Shown here piece after piece: positions 8,460 to 16,507 of a stretch of 56,863 nt of DNA. This DNA is from Candidatus Melainabacteria bacterium RIFCSPLOWO2_02_FULL_35_15. GTDB taxonomy: Bacteria; Cyanobacteriota; Vampirovibrionia; 2-02-FULL-35-15. How positions within the stretch are numbered: the stretch's first letter is position 1; each line of letters opens with the position of its first letter. The position numbers and the translations under genes were made by a program. The notes under the pieces were generated by a model. That model did no database searches. It had not been told where the DNA came from and saw only the letters and a list, made by a program, of their open reading frames with translations. The stretch covers positions 1-56,863 of the forward strand of contig MFRN01000031.1 of the NCBI GenBank assembly GCA_001784585.1, in the 5' to 3' direction.

Positions 8460-9656
8460 ATGAGATTTGCCAAAAGAACTGAATCACTACCACCATACCT
8501 ATTTGCTGAAATTGATAAAAAAAGATTAGCAGCAATTGCCCGTGGTGTGGACATTATAAACATGGGAATTGGCGATCCTGATCAGCCTACTCCAAAAAAC
8601 ATTGTCGATGCAATGCATAAAGCTATCGATGATCCCGGCACTCATAATTACCCCCCTTACCAGGGTACAAAAGAATTCCGTGAGGCTGTAGTAAAGTGGT
8701 TTGAAAAACGCTTTGGACAAAAGTTTAATGCAGATTCTGAATGTGTTTCATTAATTGGTTCTAAAGAAGCTATTCATAATTGTATTTTTGGAACAATTGA
8801 TCAGGGGGACATAGCTCTCCTGCCGGATCCTGCTTATCCGGTTTATAAAAGCTCTACGATTTTATGTGGCGGAAAACCATACATTACTCCGCTTACAGAA
8901 AAAAATAACTGGTTACCGGATTTAACAAAAATCCCAAATGACATTGCACAAAAAGCAAATATTATAATGCTTGGCTATCCGAATAATCCTACCGGCGCTA
9001 TTACACAGGTGGAATTTTATGATGAAGTAATTGCCTTTGCTAAAAAATATGACATTATTGTTCTTTCAGATAATGCATACTCTGAAATGACCTATGATGG
9101 CTACACAGCGCCGTCAATTTTTCAGTCCAGAGGTGCCAAAGACATAGCACTTGAGTTTCACAGTTTAAGTAAAACCTACAATATGACAGGCTGGCGTATT
9201 GGATTTGCTCTGGGTAATGAAAAAGTAATTAAAGCACTGAGTACTGTAAAAACAAACATTGACAGCGGTATATTTAAAGCCATACAAAGGGCCGGTATTG
9301 AAGCATTTAATACTCCCAAAGATGTAATTCAAAAAACTATTTCTATTTATAAAGAAAGAAGAGATGTAGCATTAAGCGGACTTAAAGAACTTGGATGGAA
9401 TATAAAAGAACCCATAAAAGGAACATTTTATCTTTGGCTGCCTATTCCTCCGTCGTTTAAAACTTCCGGTGAGTTTGCTACTGCTATGTTAGATAAATGT
9501 GGAATTGTGGTTCCTCCCGGAAGCGGCTACGGAGAATATGGGGAAGGTTATTTTAGAATAGCCCTGACAATTGACAAAAAACGTATACAGGAAGGCATTT
9601 CCAGGATGAAAAAAGAAGGCTTAGTATTTGCGCCCCGGGCTTGCTCTGTTAAATAA
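8460..9656 (+). CDS. dapL: LL-diaminopimelate aminotransferase
   Basis: 398 residues, normal for DapL. Makes LL-diaminopimelate directly from tetrahydrodipicolinate and glutamate, for lysine and peptidoglycan. Fold-type I aminotransferase: substrate loop NMGIGDPDQPTP, HNYPPYQGT, LGYPNNPTGA, and the PLP lysine (near 238) in SLSKTYNMTGWRIG, a stretch highly typical of DapL. The start is fixed by AAGGAG 6 bases upstream. First gene of a tight operon: its stop is followed directly by the ATG of comEC. DapL is the route used by plants, cyanobacteria and Chlamydiae; dapACDE-type succinylase genes are not seen here. Confidence 0.9.
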   Translation: MRFAKRTESLPPYLFAEIDKKRLAAIARGVDIINMGIGDPDQPTPKNIVDAMHKAIDDPGTHNYPPYQGTKEFREAVVKWFEKRFGQKFNADSECVSLIGSKEAIHNCIFGTIDQGDIALLPDPAYPVYKSSTILCGGKPYITPLTEKNNWLPDLTKIPNDIAQKANIIMLGYPNNPTGAITQVEFYDEVIAFAKKYDIIVLSDNAYSEMTYDGYTAPSIFQSRGAKDIALEFHSLSKTYNMTGWRIGFALGNEKVIKALSTVKTNIDSGIFKAIQRAGIEAFNTPKDVIQKTISIYKERRDVALSGLKELGWNIKEPIKGTFYLWLPIPPSFKTSGEFATAMLDKCGIVVPPGSGYGEYGEGYFRIALTIDKKRIQEGISRMKKEGLVFAPRACSVK

Positions 9657-11753
9657 ATGCCAGAGAGAGCTTTATCAAATAAGCTCAGGGAATATAAAAA
9701 TCCCTTGGTTGTTATTTGTTCAGGTATCTTAATTGGTGCAACTTTTTATTTTCAGAACATAAAATTAATAATTTTAATTTCACTCTGTTTGATTTCATTA
9801 ATCTTGTTTTTATTTTTTAAAAGTAAAAAAATTATTTTATTTGTGGTTACAGTGATCCTGGGTTATTTGTACACTGTCAATTATTTACAATTTGCAGGAC
9901 CAAACATAGACCAATTTTTACACGGGAGATATATTTATATCGGAGAGATTAAATCCAAAGCAAATAACAACACCTTTAATAAAACATATGATTTTAAGTT
10001 AAAAACCATCCAGGCTCAAAATAGCCAAAAAAAATGGGAAATAAATAATTGCAACATTCAGGTTACAGGTTCAAAATATGAAGAGTATGAAACTGGAGAT
10101 ATAGTTCAAATCACCGGCAGGCTGAAAAAACCAAAAAGTGCAATCCTGCCCGGGTTATTTGATGAAAAAAAATACCTTTTAACAAAAAATATTTATTATT
10201 TACTTAAAGCAGATAATGGCTCTTTAGTGTTTCTGGACAAAGCCAAAAGCGCTGGAATAACACAAGCAATTAACACACTCAGGGATAAGCTGCTTTCAAT
10301 AAACAAAACTTATTTAAACGGAGAAAAACTTTCTCTTGTAAACGGTGTAATATTTGGTTCAAAAGCCAGTACTTTAAGCAGTAAATTAAAAGAAAAAATC
10401 CGGAATCTTGGTTTAAGTCATATAACAAGTGCTTCGGGCTTCAATGTATCAATTTTAGCTTTTGGGGTTTTTGCATTATTCGGATTCTTTAATTACAGAA
10501 AAAAGATTTTCCCTACAATAGTCTGCATTTGTGCAGTTTTGACATATTCTGCAATTGCAGATTTTTCACCATCAATTATCAGAGCAACAGTTTTTATAAT
10601 TTTATTACTTCTTGGAAATTTATTTGACAAAAAAATAAAAATTCTACCTGGCATAAGCCTGATAATAATTGTTTTTTTTCTGTTTAACCCTGCCAATCTT
10701 TTGGATATTGGCTTACAATTGTCTGTCTTAGGGTTTCTCGGACTGGATCTCTTTGCCAGTGAAGCTATTGGAGAAAATAAAAGCTGGTTTTTAAATATCT
10801 TTTATCAGTCCTTATTTGCACAAATAATGGTTACACCCTTAATAGTATTTTATTTTCATAATATTCAGTTACTGGGTTTAATTTCAAATTTAATGGCAGT
10901 CCCGCTTGCTTCTTTAATACTAATGACAGGCCTGATAAATATAATGTTTTTTGGAATACCGGGAATAAATTATGTTTTTCAGAAAATCTTATTTTACTTG
11001 TCAGGTTCATTTATCCGGTGGGTAAACTGCCTGGATAAATTTGAGTTTAAACAAATGTTTCTGCCAAGTTTGAATTTTTATTTATTAATTCTTATATATG
11101 CAATGGTCTTATTTTTACTGCTTGCTTTTTTCATCAGATTTTCAAAAATAAAGTTTTTTATTTCTTTATTTATACTTATACTTGCTTTTTTTACCACCTA
11201 TACCATGACCGATACAGGCAAATATCTGAAAATATTTTTTCTGCCTGTCTACAACCAGGATTCAGTATTAATAATGCCTCCAAAAGAAAGACCAATCTAT
11301 TTATCTACCAGACCGCAGGACTTTCATCATCAGCATCTCAAGGAATTCTTAGTACTAAGCAACTGTTCCTTTAATACTATTTCATATAATTTAAAAAACA
11401 AGACTAAGGTATATTTCCCGAGCAAATATGTTACAGATGAAAAAAATAAAATTAAAATAAGATATAAAAATTTATCTGTCGATATTGTTAAAAACTATAT
11501 TGATAGAATTTCATCAGAAGCAGAGTACATAAAATTACCTCTTCTGAATAAAAAAGACCCGTCACTAAGTGAAATATTTAATATTTTTCCAAAAACAATA
11601 ATTATTAATGATGTTAAAAAACTTTCCGGGAAATCAAAAAAAGATATTTTATGGTTAAAATCCCAGTCACTTAAAAGTTATCTTTTAAGTGAAACTGGTA
11701 CTATAACATTGATATCAGACGGTGATAAGATTGATTTAACAACATCAGAATAA
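9657..11753 (+). CDS. comEC: ComEC/Rec2-like competence membrane channel
   Basis: 698 residues. Two N-terminal membrane segments, then an OB-like DUF4131 region (about 95-210), then the multi-span Competence domain (about 230-500) with HITSASGFNVSIL in place of the usual HLLAISGLHV and FSPSIIRAT. It would form the inner-membrane channel for incoming single-stranded DNA. The C-terminal 180 residues lack the HxHxDH metallo-beta-lactamase motif found in full ComEC, so the nuclease-like domain is absent or unrecognisable. ATG follows the dapL stop without a gap, so translation is probably coupled. Confidence 0.85.
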   Translation: MPERALSNKLREYKNPLVVICSGILIGATFYFQNIKLIILISLCLISLILFLFFKSKKIILFVVTVILGYLYTVNYLQFAGPNIDQFLHGRYIYIGEIKSKANNNTFNKTYDFKLKTIQAQNSQKKWEINNCNIQVTGSKYEEYETGDIVQITGRLKKPKSAILPGLFDEKKYLLTKNIYYLLKADNGSLVFLDKAKSAGITQAINTLRDKLLSINKTYLNGEKLSLVNGVIFGSKASTLSSKLKEKIRNLGLSHITSASGFNVSILAFGVFALFGFFNYRKKIFPTIVCICAVLTYSAIADFSPSIIRATVFIILLLLGNLFDKKIKILPGISLIIIVFFLFNPANLLDIGLQLSVLGFLGLDLFASEAIGENKSWFLNIFYQSLFAQIMVTPLIVFYFHNIQLLGLISNLMAVPLASLILMTGLINIMFFGIPGINYVFQKILFYLSGSFIRWVNCLDKFEFKQMFLPSLNFYLLILIYAMVLFLLLAFFIRFSKIKFFISLFILILAFFTTYTMTDTGKYLKIFFLPVYNQDSVLIMPPKERPIYLSTRPQDFHHQHLKEFLVLSNCSFNTISYNLKNKTKVYFPSKYVTDEKNKIKIRYKNLSVDIVKNYIDRISSEAEYIKLPLLNKKDPSLSEIFNIFPKTIIINDVKKLSGKSKKDILWLKSQSLKSYLLSETGTITLISDGDKIDLTTSE

Positions 11754-11758
11754 AAACC

Positions 11759-12646
11759 ATGAAAGAAATTCTGGTAATTGACATTGGCGGGACAAAAACA
11801 AATATTTCATTTGTTACATCAGTTAATTTAGAAGTTAAAATTCTCACCTCAGAGATATTTCCTACCAATTCAAATCCAGACTTACAAGTTCAAAAAATTT
11901 CATCTTTATATTCAGAAAAGTCTAAAACAATATCAAACATGTCGTTAAGCCTGCCTGGATTATGGGATAAAAATGGTATTTTAAGGGAAAGTTTTAATTT
12001 AAAAAACTGGATAGGTTATCCGTTTATAGAAAATCTTTCAAATGTTATTGGAATAAAAGATTATACATGGGAAACCGATGTCATTTGTGGAGCACTGGGT
12101 GAATATTACATGCAAAACAGTGAGTCATTGTTGTATTTAAATATAGGAACAGGTGTGGGAGCAGCATTTATAAAAGATGGAAAACCATTTAGGTCAAATT
12201 CAAATGACATGCCACGGCATGCCTCTGCTTTAAGAATGCAAAAATTGCTTGTTCCGGAGCAGGGAGAATTAACCTCTGCAGTAGATTTAATATGCGGAAG
12301 CAGCATTCTTAAAGATACATCTTATAATTCAGTTGAAAAATTATATAACGACTATAAAGCTGGAAATATTGAAGCTTTTGAAATTATTTCAAAATCACAG
12401 TTACAACTGGCAGGCTGGTTAATTAATTTATTTTATTTATTTGCACCGGATATAATAGTTTTAAACGGCGGCTTAACTTATGACTGGGAAGTCTTATGCG
12501 AAGAAGCTATTGATATTGCAAATGAAGAATTAAAGGATCAGGTAAAAATATTACCAGGCAAGCTCAGGGAAATGGCACCTGTTTACGGGGCGTATTTAAA
12601 CCGAAATAACCTCTTTAATCTCCGGTATAACCTTTTTAAGCATTGA
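11759..12646 (+). CDS. ROK-family sugar kinase
   Basis: 295 residues of the ASKHA fold. The phosphate-1 loop is DIGGTKTN near residue 7, the catalytic Asp is in WETDVICGALGEY, the phosphate-2 loop is LNIGTGVGAAF, and the adenosine motif is IIVLNGGLT. The zinc-binding GHxxxxxxxxxCxCGxxGC signature of many ROK kinases is absent. Probably phosphorylates glucose or another hexose; the substrate is not deducible. Third gene of the dapL operon, starting 5 bases after comEC. Its last 51 bases overlap the convergent Nfu gene. Confidence 0.8.
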   Translation: MKEILVIDIGGTKTNISFVTSVNLEVKILTSEIFPTNSNPDLQVQKISSLYSEKSKTISNMSLSLPGLWDKNGILRESFNLKNWIGYPFIENLSNVIGIKDYTWETDVICGALGEYYMQNSESLLYLNIGTGVGAAFIKDGKPFRSNSNDMPRHASALRMQKLLVPEQGELTSAVDLICGSSILKDTSYNSVEKLYNDYKAGNIEAFEIISKSQLQLAGWLINLFYLFAPDIIVLNGGLTYDWEVLCEEAIDIANEELKDQVKILPGKLREMAPVYGAYLNRNNLFNLRYNLFKH

Positions 12647-13147
12647 TTCTATGCCTACTTTTAAAGTCATAATGGAACTAGGACAATGGCTACATGAACC
12701 TTGTAGATGTAGTTTTAAAACCCCATCTTTATAACTGTCAAAAATAACATCACCGCCATCACTGGCTACTGCAGGTCTGATTTGAGTATCTAAAATCTCA
12801 TGTATTTTTTGTTCAATTTTATTTGAGCTTTTTACAGCAGTCTTTTCAGAGCTTAAAAGAATTTGTTCACCGGATTCAAAATGACTGTTTATAACTTTTA
12901 ATAATGAATCATAAATATTGTCCCACGATGATTCCGGGGTTTTAGATATTGTTATAAAATCTCTTCCAAAAAATACTTCCTTTACACAAGGAAGTTCAAA
13001 AAGCTTTTGTGCAAGCGGAGAACTGCTGCCTGATTTTTTATCAGGAAAATTTGCAGAGCCGCTTTCTAAAATCACTGTGTCCAATATGAACTTTAATGCA
13101 TTTGGATTTGGTGTACCTTCTGTATAAATTTTGATTTTTTCATTCAT
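12596..13147 (-). CDS. nfu: NFU1-type iron-sulfur scaffold protein
   Basis: 183 residues. The N-terminal Nfu_N domain (about 1-95) starts IYTEGTPNPNALKF, a hallmark of NFU1 proteins. The C-terminal NifU-like domain (about 108-183) has IRPAVASDGGDVIF and the cluster-binding CSHC (CxxC). It assembles or transfers [4Fe-4S] clusters to targets such as ThiC, encoded nearby. Bacterial Nfu proteins more often lack the Nfu_N domain, so this is the mitochondrial/alphaproteobacterial-like arrangement. TATGAT lies 9 bases before the ATG with no Shine-Dalgarno, so it is probably leaderless. Overlaps the ROK kinase by 51 bases tail to tail. Confidence 0.9.
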   Translation of the reverse strand: MNEKIKIYTEGTPNPNALKFILDTVILESGSANFPDKKSGSSSPLAQKLFELPCVKEVFFGRDFITISKTPESSWDNIYDSLLKVINSHFESGEQILLSSEKTAVKSSNKIEQKIHEILDTQIRPAVASDGGDVIFDSYKDGVLKLHLQGSCSHCPSSIMTLKVGIESMLKKVIPEIKEVISV

Positions 13148-13218
13148 AAATATTTAATCATACATTATTATTAACCCTGCTTAAACTTAGCTTTACTTCA
13201 ATATTATAACTTAAGACG

Positions 13219-13224
13219 TATAAT
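13219..13224 (+). promoter_or_regulatory. -10 box of fur-family gene (leaderless)
   Basis: Consensus TATAAT ends 9 bases before the GTG start at 13234, with no Shine-Dalgarno between. The mRNA would begin at or next to the start codon. Confidence 0.6.
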
Positions 13225-13233
13225 ATTATTACT

Positions 13234-13698
13234 GTGTCGAAAGAAACTACTACAGAAAATGTATTCCAGAACTTAAGGAGTAAGGGACTAAGAGTAACTC
13301 CTCAAAGAGAAAAGATATTGCAAATTTTTATGGAGTTAAAAGACGGGACACATCTAAGTGCAGAAGATTTATTTAAAATACTTGAAGAAAAAAATGAAAA
13401 CATCAGCTTAGCTACTACATACCGTACCTTAAAACTCCTTTCACAGTTTGGCTATTTAAGAGAGCTGGACTTTGCAGAAGGTCATAAACACTATGAATTA
13501 AATAAAGACAAAAGACCGCATCATCACATTATTTGTCTGAACTGTAATAAGACTATAGAATTTGAAGATGATCTTGTAAATGAAGTCGGCTATAGAATTG
13601 CTCAGGAAAAAGGAGTTGAAGTAGTAGACATTCAGTTTAAAATCTATGCTATTTGTCCGGAAGAGCATGATGATGAAAACAAGACTCACAGATCTTAA
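13234..13698 (+). CDS. Fur/PerR/Zur-family metalloregulator
   Basis: 154 residues starting at GTG. N-terminal winged helix (about 1-85) with GLRVTPQREKIL and the recognition helix SLATTYRTLKLL. Then the dimerisation domain with HHHIICLNCNKTIEF, which holds regulatory histidines and the first CxxC of the structural zinc site. The second CxxC is replaced by CPEEH, so the zinc site may be incomplete or use His. Which of Fur, PerR or Zur it is cannot be decided. Its 3' end overlaps rdgB by 50 bases in antiparallel. Confidence 0.85.
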   Translation: MSKETTTENVFQNLRSKGLRVTPQREKILQIFMELKDGTHLSAEDLFKILEEKNENISLATTYRTLKLLSQFGYLRELDFAEGHKHYELNKDKRPHHHIICLNCNKTIEFEDDLVNEVGYRIAQEKGVEVVDIQFKIYAICPEEHDDENKTHRS

Positions 13699-14284
13699 TT
13701 TTTTTTCTCAACCATTTTGCAAATACTTTAACTGCCATACTTCTGTGGCTTAGTTTATTTTTTAACCTTGGACTTAATTGAGCTGAGGTTTTGTTTAATT
13801 TGGGAACTGTAAAAATCGGATCATAACCAAAGCCATATTTGCCAGCAGGCATTTTAGCTATTTCCCCATACCAGGATTTTTGAGTTTTAAAGATTATTTT
13901 TCCTTCCGGATCTGAAACTACAAGAGCACAGGTAAAACAACATTTTTTATTTTTTTTATTTTTAACCTTCTTTACTATTTCCAGCATACCTTTGCCATTT
14001 CTAAAAAACCGGGAAGATTTTATTCCGGGTTTTCTGTCAAGAGCAAAAACTTCTATCCCCGAATCATCCGAAAAGGCATAAACTCTTAGTTTTTTTGACA
14101 GAACACAGGCTTTTTTTGCAGCATTTCCTACAAATGTACAAGAATTTTCATTTACCGTAAAACCTTCCGGAGCCAGTCTTATATTTATATTTGCTGGCAT
14201 TTTTTCATGTGAAAGTATACTTTTAATTTCTTTTAGTTTATTCTTGTTTGATGATGCAAAATAAATTGTAAAAGGTTTTTTCAT
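13649..14284 (-). CDS. rdgB: RdgB/HAM1 non-canonical purine NTP pyrophosphatase
   Basis: 211 residues from the chosen start MKKPFTIYFASSNKNKLKEI; an 18-residue upstream extension is open but hydrophobic and not family-like. It hydrolyses dITP/XTP to keep deaminated purines out of DNA. Motifs: SSNKNKLKEI (nucleotide binding), FSDDSGIEV (catalytic Asp), KYGFGYDPIF, and SHRSMAV. TATTAT lies 8 bases before this ATG, supporting the start and a leaderless mRNA. The start codon overlaps that of trpD by 2 bases in the divergent direction (CATG). The 3' end overlaps the Fur gene. Confidence 0.88.
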   Translation of the reverse strand: MKKPFTIYFASSNKNKLKEIKSILSHEKMPANINIRLAPEGFTVNENSCTFVGNAAKKACVLSKKLRVYAFSDDSGIEVFALDRKPGIKSSRFFRNGKGMLEIVKKVKNKKNKKCCFTCALVVSDPEGKIIFKTQKSWYGEIAKMPAGKYGFGYDPIFTVPKLNKTSAQLSPRLKNKLSHRSMAVKVFAKWLRKKIKICESCFHHHALPDK

Positions 14285-15299
14285 GACCATTAATAATATT
14301 TTAGAGAACTTAAAAGCAAAAAATAACTTAAATAACAATGATATTGAAATAATTTACGAAACGTTTAAGAAGAAATCAGTAAGTGAGGAAGAAACAAAAA
14401 ACCTGGTTTTACTCTGGAGAGAAAAAGGTGAAACAGCATTTGAAATAAGTACTCTGGCAAACCTGATAAACTCAAATCAAAGACAAAACACAAAATACAC
14501 TGATGCTATTGATATCTGCGGAACCGGAGGAGATAAATTAAACACTTTTAATATCTCAACCCTCTCTGCAATTGTTACATCATCACTTGGAATAAAAGTA
14601 ATTAAACACTCAGGCAGAAGCAATACAAGCATATCCGGCAGTGTGGATATATTAAACGAATTTGGAGTTAACGTGGATCTTATCAACGAATTGTGTTTTC
14701 AAAAGACCAATTTAATGTTTGTCAGCTCAGGCCATTTAAAAGAAGTTTTTGGAGATGTAAAATCCGTTTGTAAAAAACTTGGAGCAGCAGGTTTTGTAAA
14801 TTTACTTGGACCTTTGACAAATCCTTATAAAACATCATTTCATTTGCTTGGAGTATCAGATATTAAATGGGGAAATCTTTTATCCGAAACTTTAAAAAAA
14901 GACGCACTTATAGTTTGTAGCAATATTTCTGAAAATATATATCTGGATGAACTTAGTTTTTGCGGGACAAATCATCTGTGGCAGATAGAAGCTGACAAAG
15001 GAATAATTCAAAAAACAATTAACCCTGAAGAATTTGGTTTATCATTAACAGATATAGAACACTTAAAAATAAAAGATAAAAAAGAAAACAAGCTGATTTT
15101 TGAATTTGTTTTAAAAGGCAAGTTTAACTCTTTAAAAGAAAAAGAGTGTATAAAAGCTACTGCATTAAATACAGGAGCAGCTTTATTTTTAGCTAAAAAA
15201 GCACCTTCTGTTAAAAAAGGTTATGAAACAGCTCTGAAGCATATACAATCCGGCACATGCTGGGAACATTTTCAAAATTTTATTAACTTTAACAAATGA
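14283..15299 (+). CDS. trpD: Anthranilate phosphoribosyltransferase
   Basis: 338 residues, normal for TrpD. Joins anthranilate to PRPP in tryptophan synthesis. Motifs: DICGTGGDKLNTFNISTLSA (PRPP loop), KHSGRSNTSISGSVDIL (anthranilate site, slightly diverged from KHGNRAxSS), LGPLTNP, and DELSFCGT. No other trp gene is in the window. The ATG overlaps the rdgB start codon on the other strand, so each gene's promoter must lie inside the opposite gene. No Shine-Dalgarno is visible. Confidence 0.9.
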   Translation: MTINNILENLKAKNNLNNNDIEIIYETFKKKSVSEEETKNLVLLWREKGETAFEISTLANLINSNQRQNTKYTDAIDICGTGGDKLNTFNISTLSAIVTSSLGIKVIKHSGRSNTSISGSVDILNEFGVNVDLINELCFQKTNLMFVSSGHLKEVFGDVKSVCKKLGAAGFVNLLGPLTNPYKTSFHLLGVSDIKWGNLLSETLKKDALIVCSNISENIYLDELSFCGTNHLWQIEADKGIIQKTINPEEFGLSLTDIEHLKIKDKKENKLIFEFVLKGKFNSLKEKECIKATALNTGAALFLAKKAPSVKKGYETALKHIQSGTCWEHFQNFINFNK

Positions 15300-15355
15300 T
15301 ACGCTCGATTCGTGTCAGTATCTTAACTAAAAAAAGTAACTCAAGAGAGGAAAAT

Positions 15356-15826
15356 ATGAATTTTTTATTATTAATATTGCTCGTATTAGCTGTAAATTTA
15401 TCTGCTATGGCCGATACTGGAATACCTCTGGCTGGTTCAGTCAGTGATCCTTTTGTAGAAGCACAGGAAAAACTTATGCATGCAAAGGGAAGTTATAAAA
15501 CTATCCAGCAACAAGAAGCTGCAATCCAAAGTATGAGAAAAGCAACCAGGCTTAGTCTCAAAGCAGCAAACTTAAGAGCAAGAGCAGAAAAATTACAAAC
15601 CAAAGCAGATATGCTGGTGACAAAAGCAAATCAGCAGGCATTAAGCAAAGGACTTTATATAACTAATCCTCTTGATTCAATTATGATGCAGACTCCTTCG
15701 GTAGCAGAACAGCCAAAAGAATTAGCTCCTGTACCGGGAAATGCAGTTAATATTGTCTTTCCAAAAAACAATGAAGAAGTTTCAGAAAATAGTTCCCCTC
15801 CTGTACCTACATTAAATAATTTCTGA
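15356..15826 (+). CDS. Small exported coiled-coil protein, unknown function
   Basis: Not recognised. 156 residues from the ATG at 15356, chosen because AGAGAGGAAA lies just upstream and the protein then begins with a clean signal peptide (MNFLLLILLVLAVNLSAMA, likely cleaved after AMA). The mature part has a charged, Ala/Gln-rich helical stretch (about 35-95, AQEKLMHAK through KADMLVTKAN) typical of a coiled coil, then a Pro-rich tail. Probably periplasmic or surface-bound. A longer frame from 15296 would overlap the trpD stop codon and lacks a ribosome site. Confidence 0.6.
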   Translation: MNFLLLILLVLAVNLSAMADTGIPLAGSVSDPFVEAQEKLMHAKGSYKTIQQQEAAIQSMRKATRLSLKAANLRARAEKLQTKADMLVTKANQQALSKGLYITNPLDSIMMQTPSVAEQPKELAPVPGNAVNIVFPKNNEEVSENSSPPVPTLNNF

Positions 15827-15830
15827 GAAA

Positions 15831-16331
15831 TTAAAATCCTAAATTACCCAAAAGCCTTTGTAGTTGTGGGCCATTCATCCAGGGATCTACCATTACAGGA
15901 AGTCCATTTCTCCCCATTATAAAATTATTGTTTCTTCCTCTTAACATATAATCAAAAATAGTAACCTGAGGAAAACGGTTTTGATAATAATAAGGAAGAC
16001 CTGCATTATAACCATATGGATTTACCATTCCATTAAATCCGTATGGATTGTACCCGTATCCATTCCCGTATGAATTATATCCGTATCCATTTCCGTATGA
16101 ATTATATCCGTATCCATTTCCGTATGGATTACATCCACATCCACCAAATGTAAACTGGTTACCACTTATAAATTGATCTGTTGCTGTATTGTATGTAAAA
16201 CCAGGATGAAATACTCCTCCCCGAAATGACGGTAAAACTCTTATAGTTGGTTGCGATGTTTGACCGGGCCTTACGGGACCAGGCATTTGCCTTTGTGGCA
16301 TTGAAGGTCTAAATATATTTAAAATAAACAT
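15831..16331 (-). CDS. Gly/Tyr/Asn-rich repeat protein
   Basis: Not recognised as a known family. 166 residues: a Pro/Arg/Gln-rich N-terminus, then three near-perfect 9-residue repeats (NGYGYNSYG type) in the middle, and a C-terminus (RGRNNNFIMGRNGLPVMVDP) with no membrane segment. Low complexity with aromatic spacing resembles adhesive or phase-separating proteins. The first residues MFILNIF resemble the start MFILSIM of the small protein at 56054-56440. There is no cleavable signal peptide, so a specialised export route is possible but unproven. Confidence 0.55.
   Translation of the reverse strand: MFILNIFRPSMPQRQMPGPVRPGQTSQPTIRVLPSFRGGVFHPGFTYNTATDQFISGNQFTFGGCGCNPYGNGYGYNSYGNGYGYNSYGNGYGYNPYGFNGMVNPYGYNAGLPYYYQNRFPQVTIFDYMLRGRNNNFIMGRNGLPVMVDPWMNGPQLQRLLGNLGF
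16054..16134. repeat. Three 27-bp tandem repeats inside coding sequence
   Basis: Units 16054-16080, 16081-16107 and 16108-16134 differ at only a few positions (unit begins CCGTATCCATT). The 27-base period equals 9 codons, so changes in copy number keep the frame. Confidence 0.9.
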
Positions 16332-16507
16332 ACAAAAATTTATTTAGTTAACTCCCCCCTTTTTTAGATAGATTATTTCTTTTTTATATTAAAGCTGGGT
16401 TAAGTAAACTAATTTGTTAAAAATATCGCTTGCAAAGATACTTTTGTTTAATATTTGGTTATGTGTTAGTATTTTTTTTGTTGCTTAAATCAAGGGTGGT
16501 TTTTATT

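Noticed and set aside
16054-16134. Possible short CRISPR-like array
   Set aside because: The 27-bp units are directly contiguous with no spacers and encode 9-residue repeats in an open frame.
16332-16507. Possible TPP riboswitch upstream of thiG
   Set aside because: No CTGAGA or ACCTGATCTGG-type conserved blocks are present; only AT-rich sequence and a C-run.
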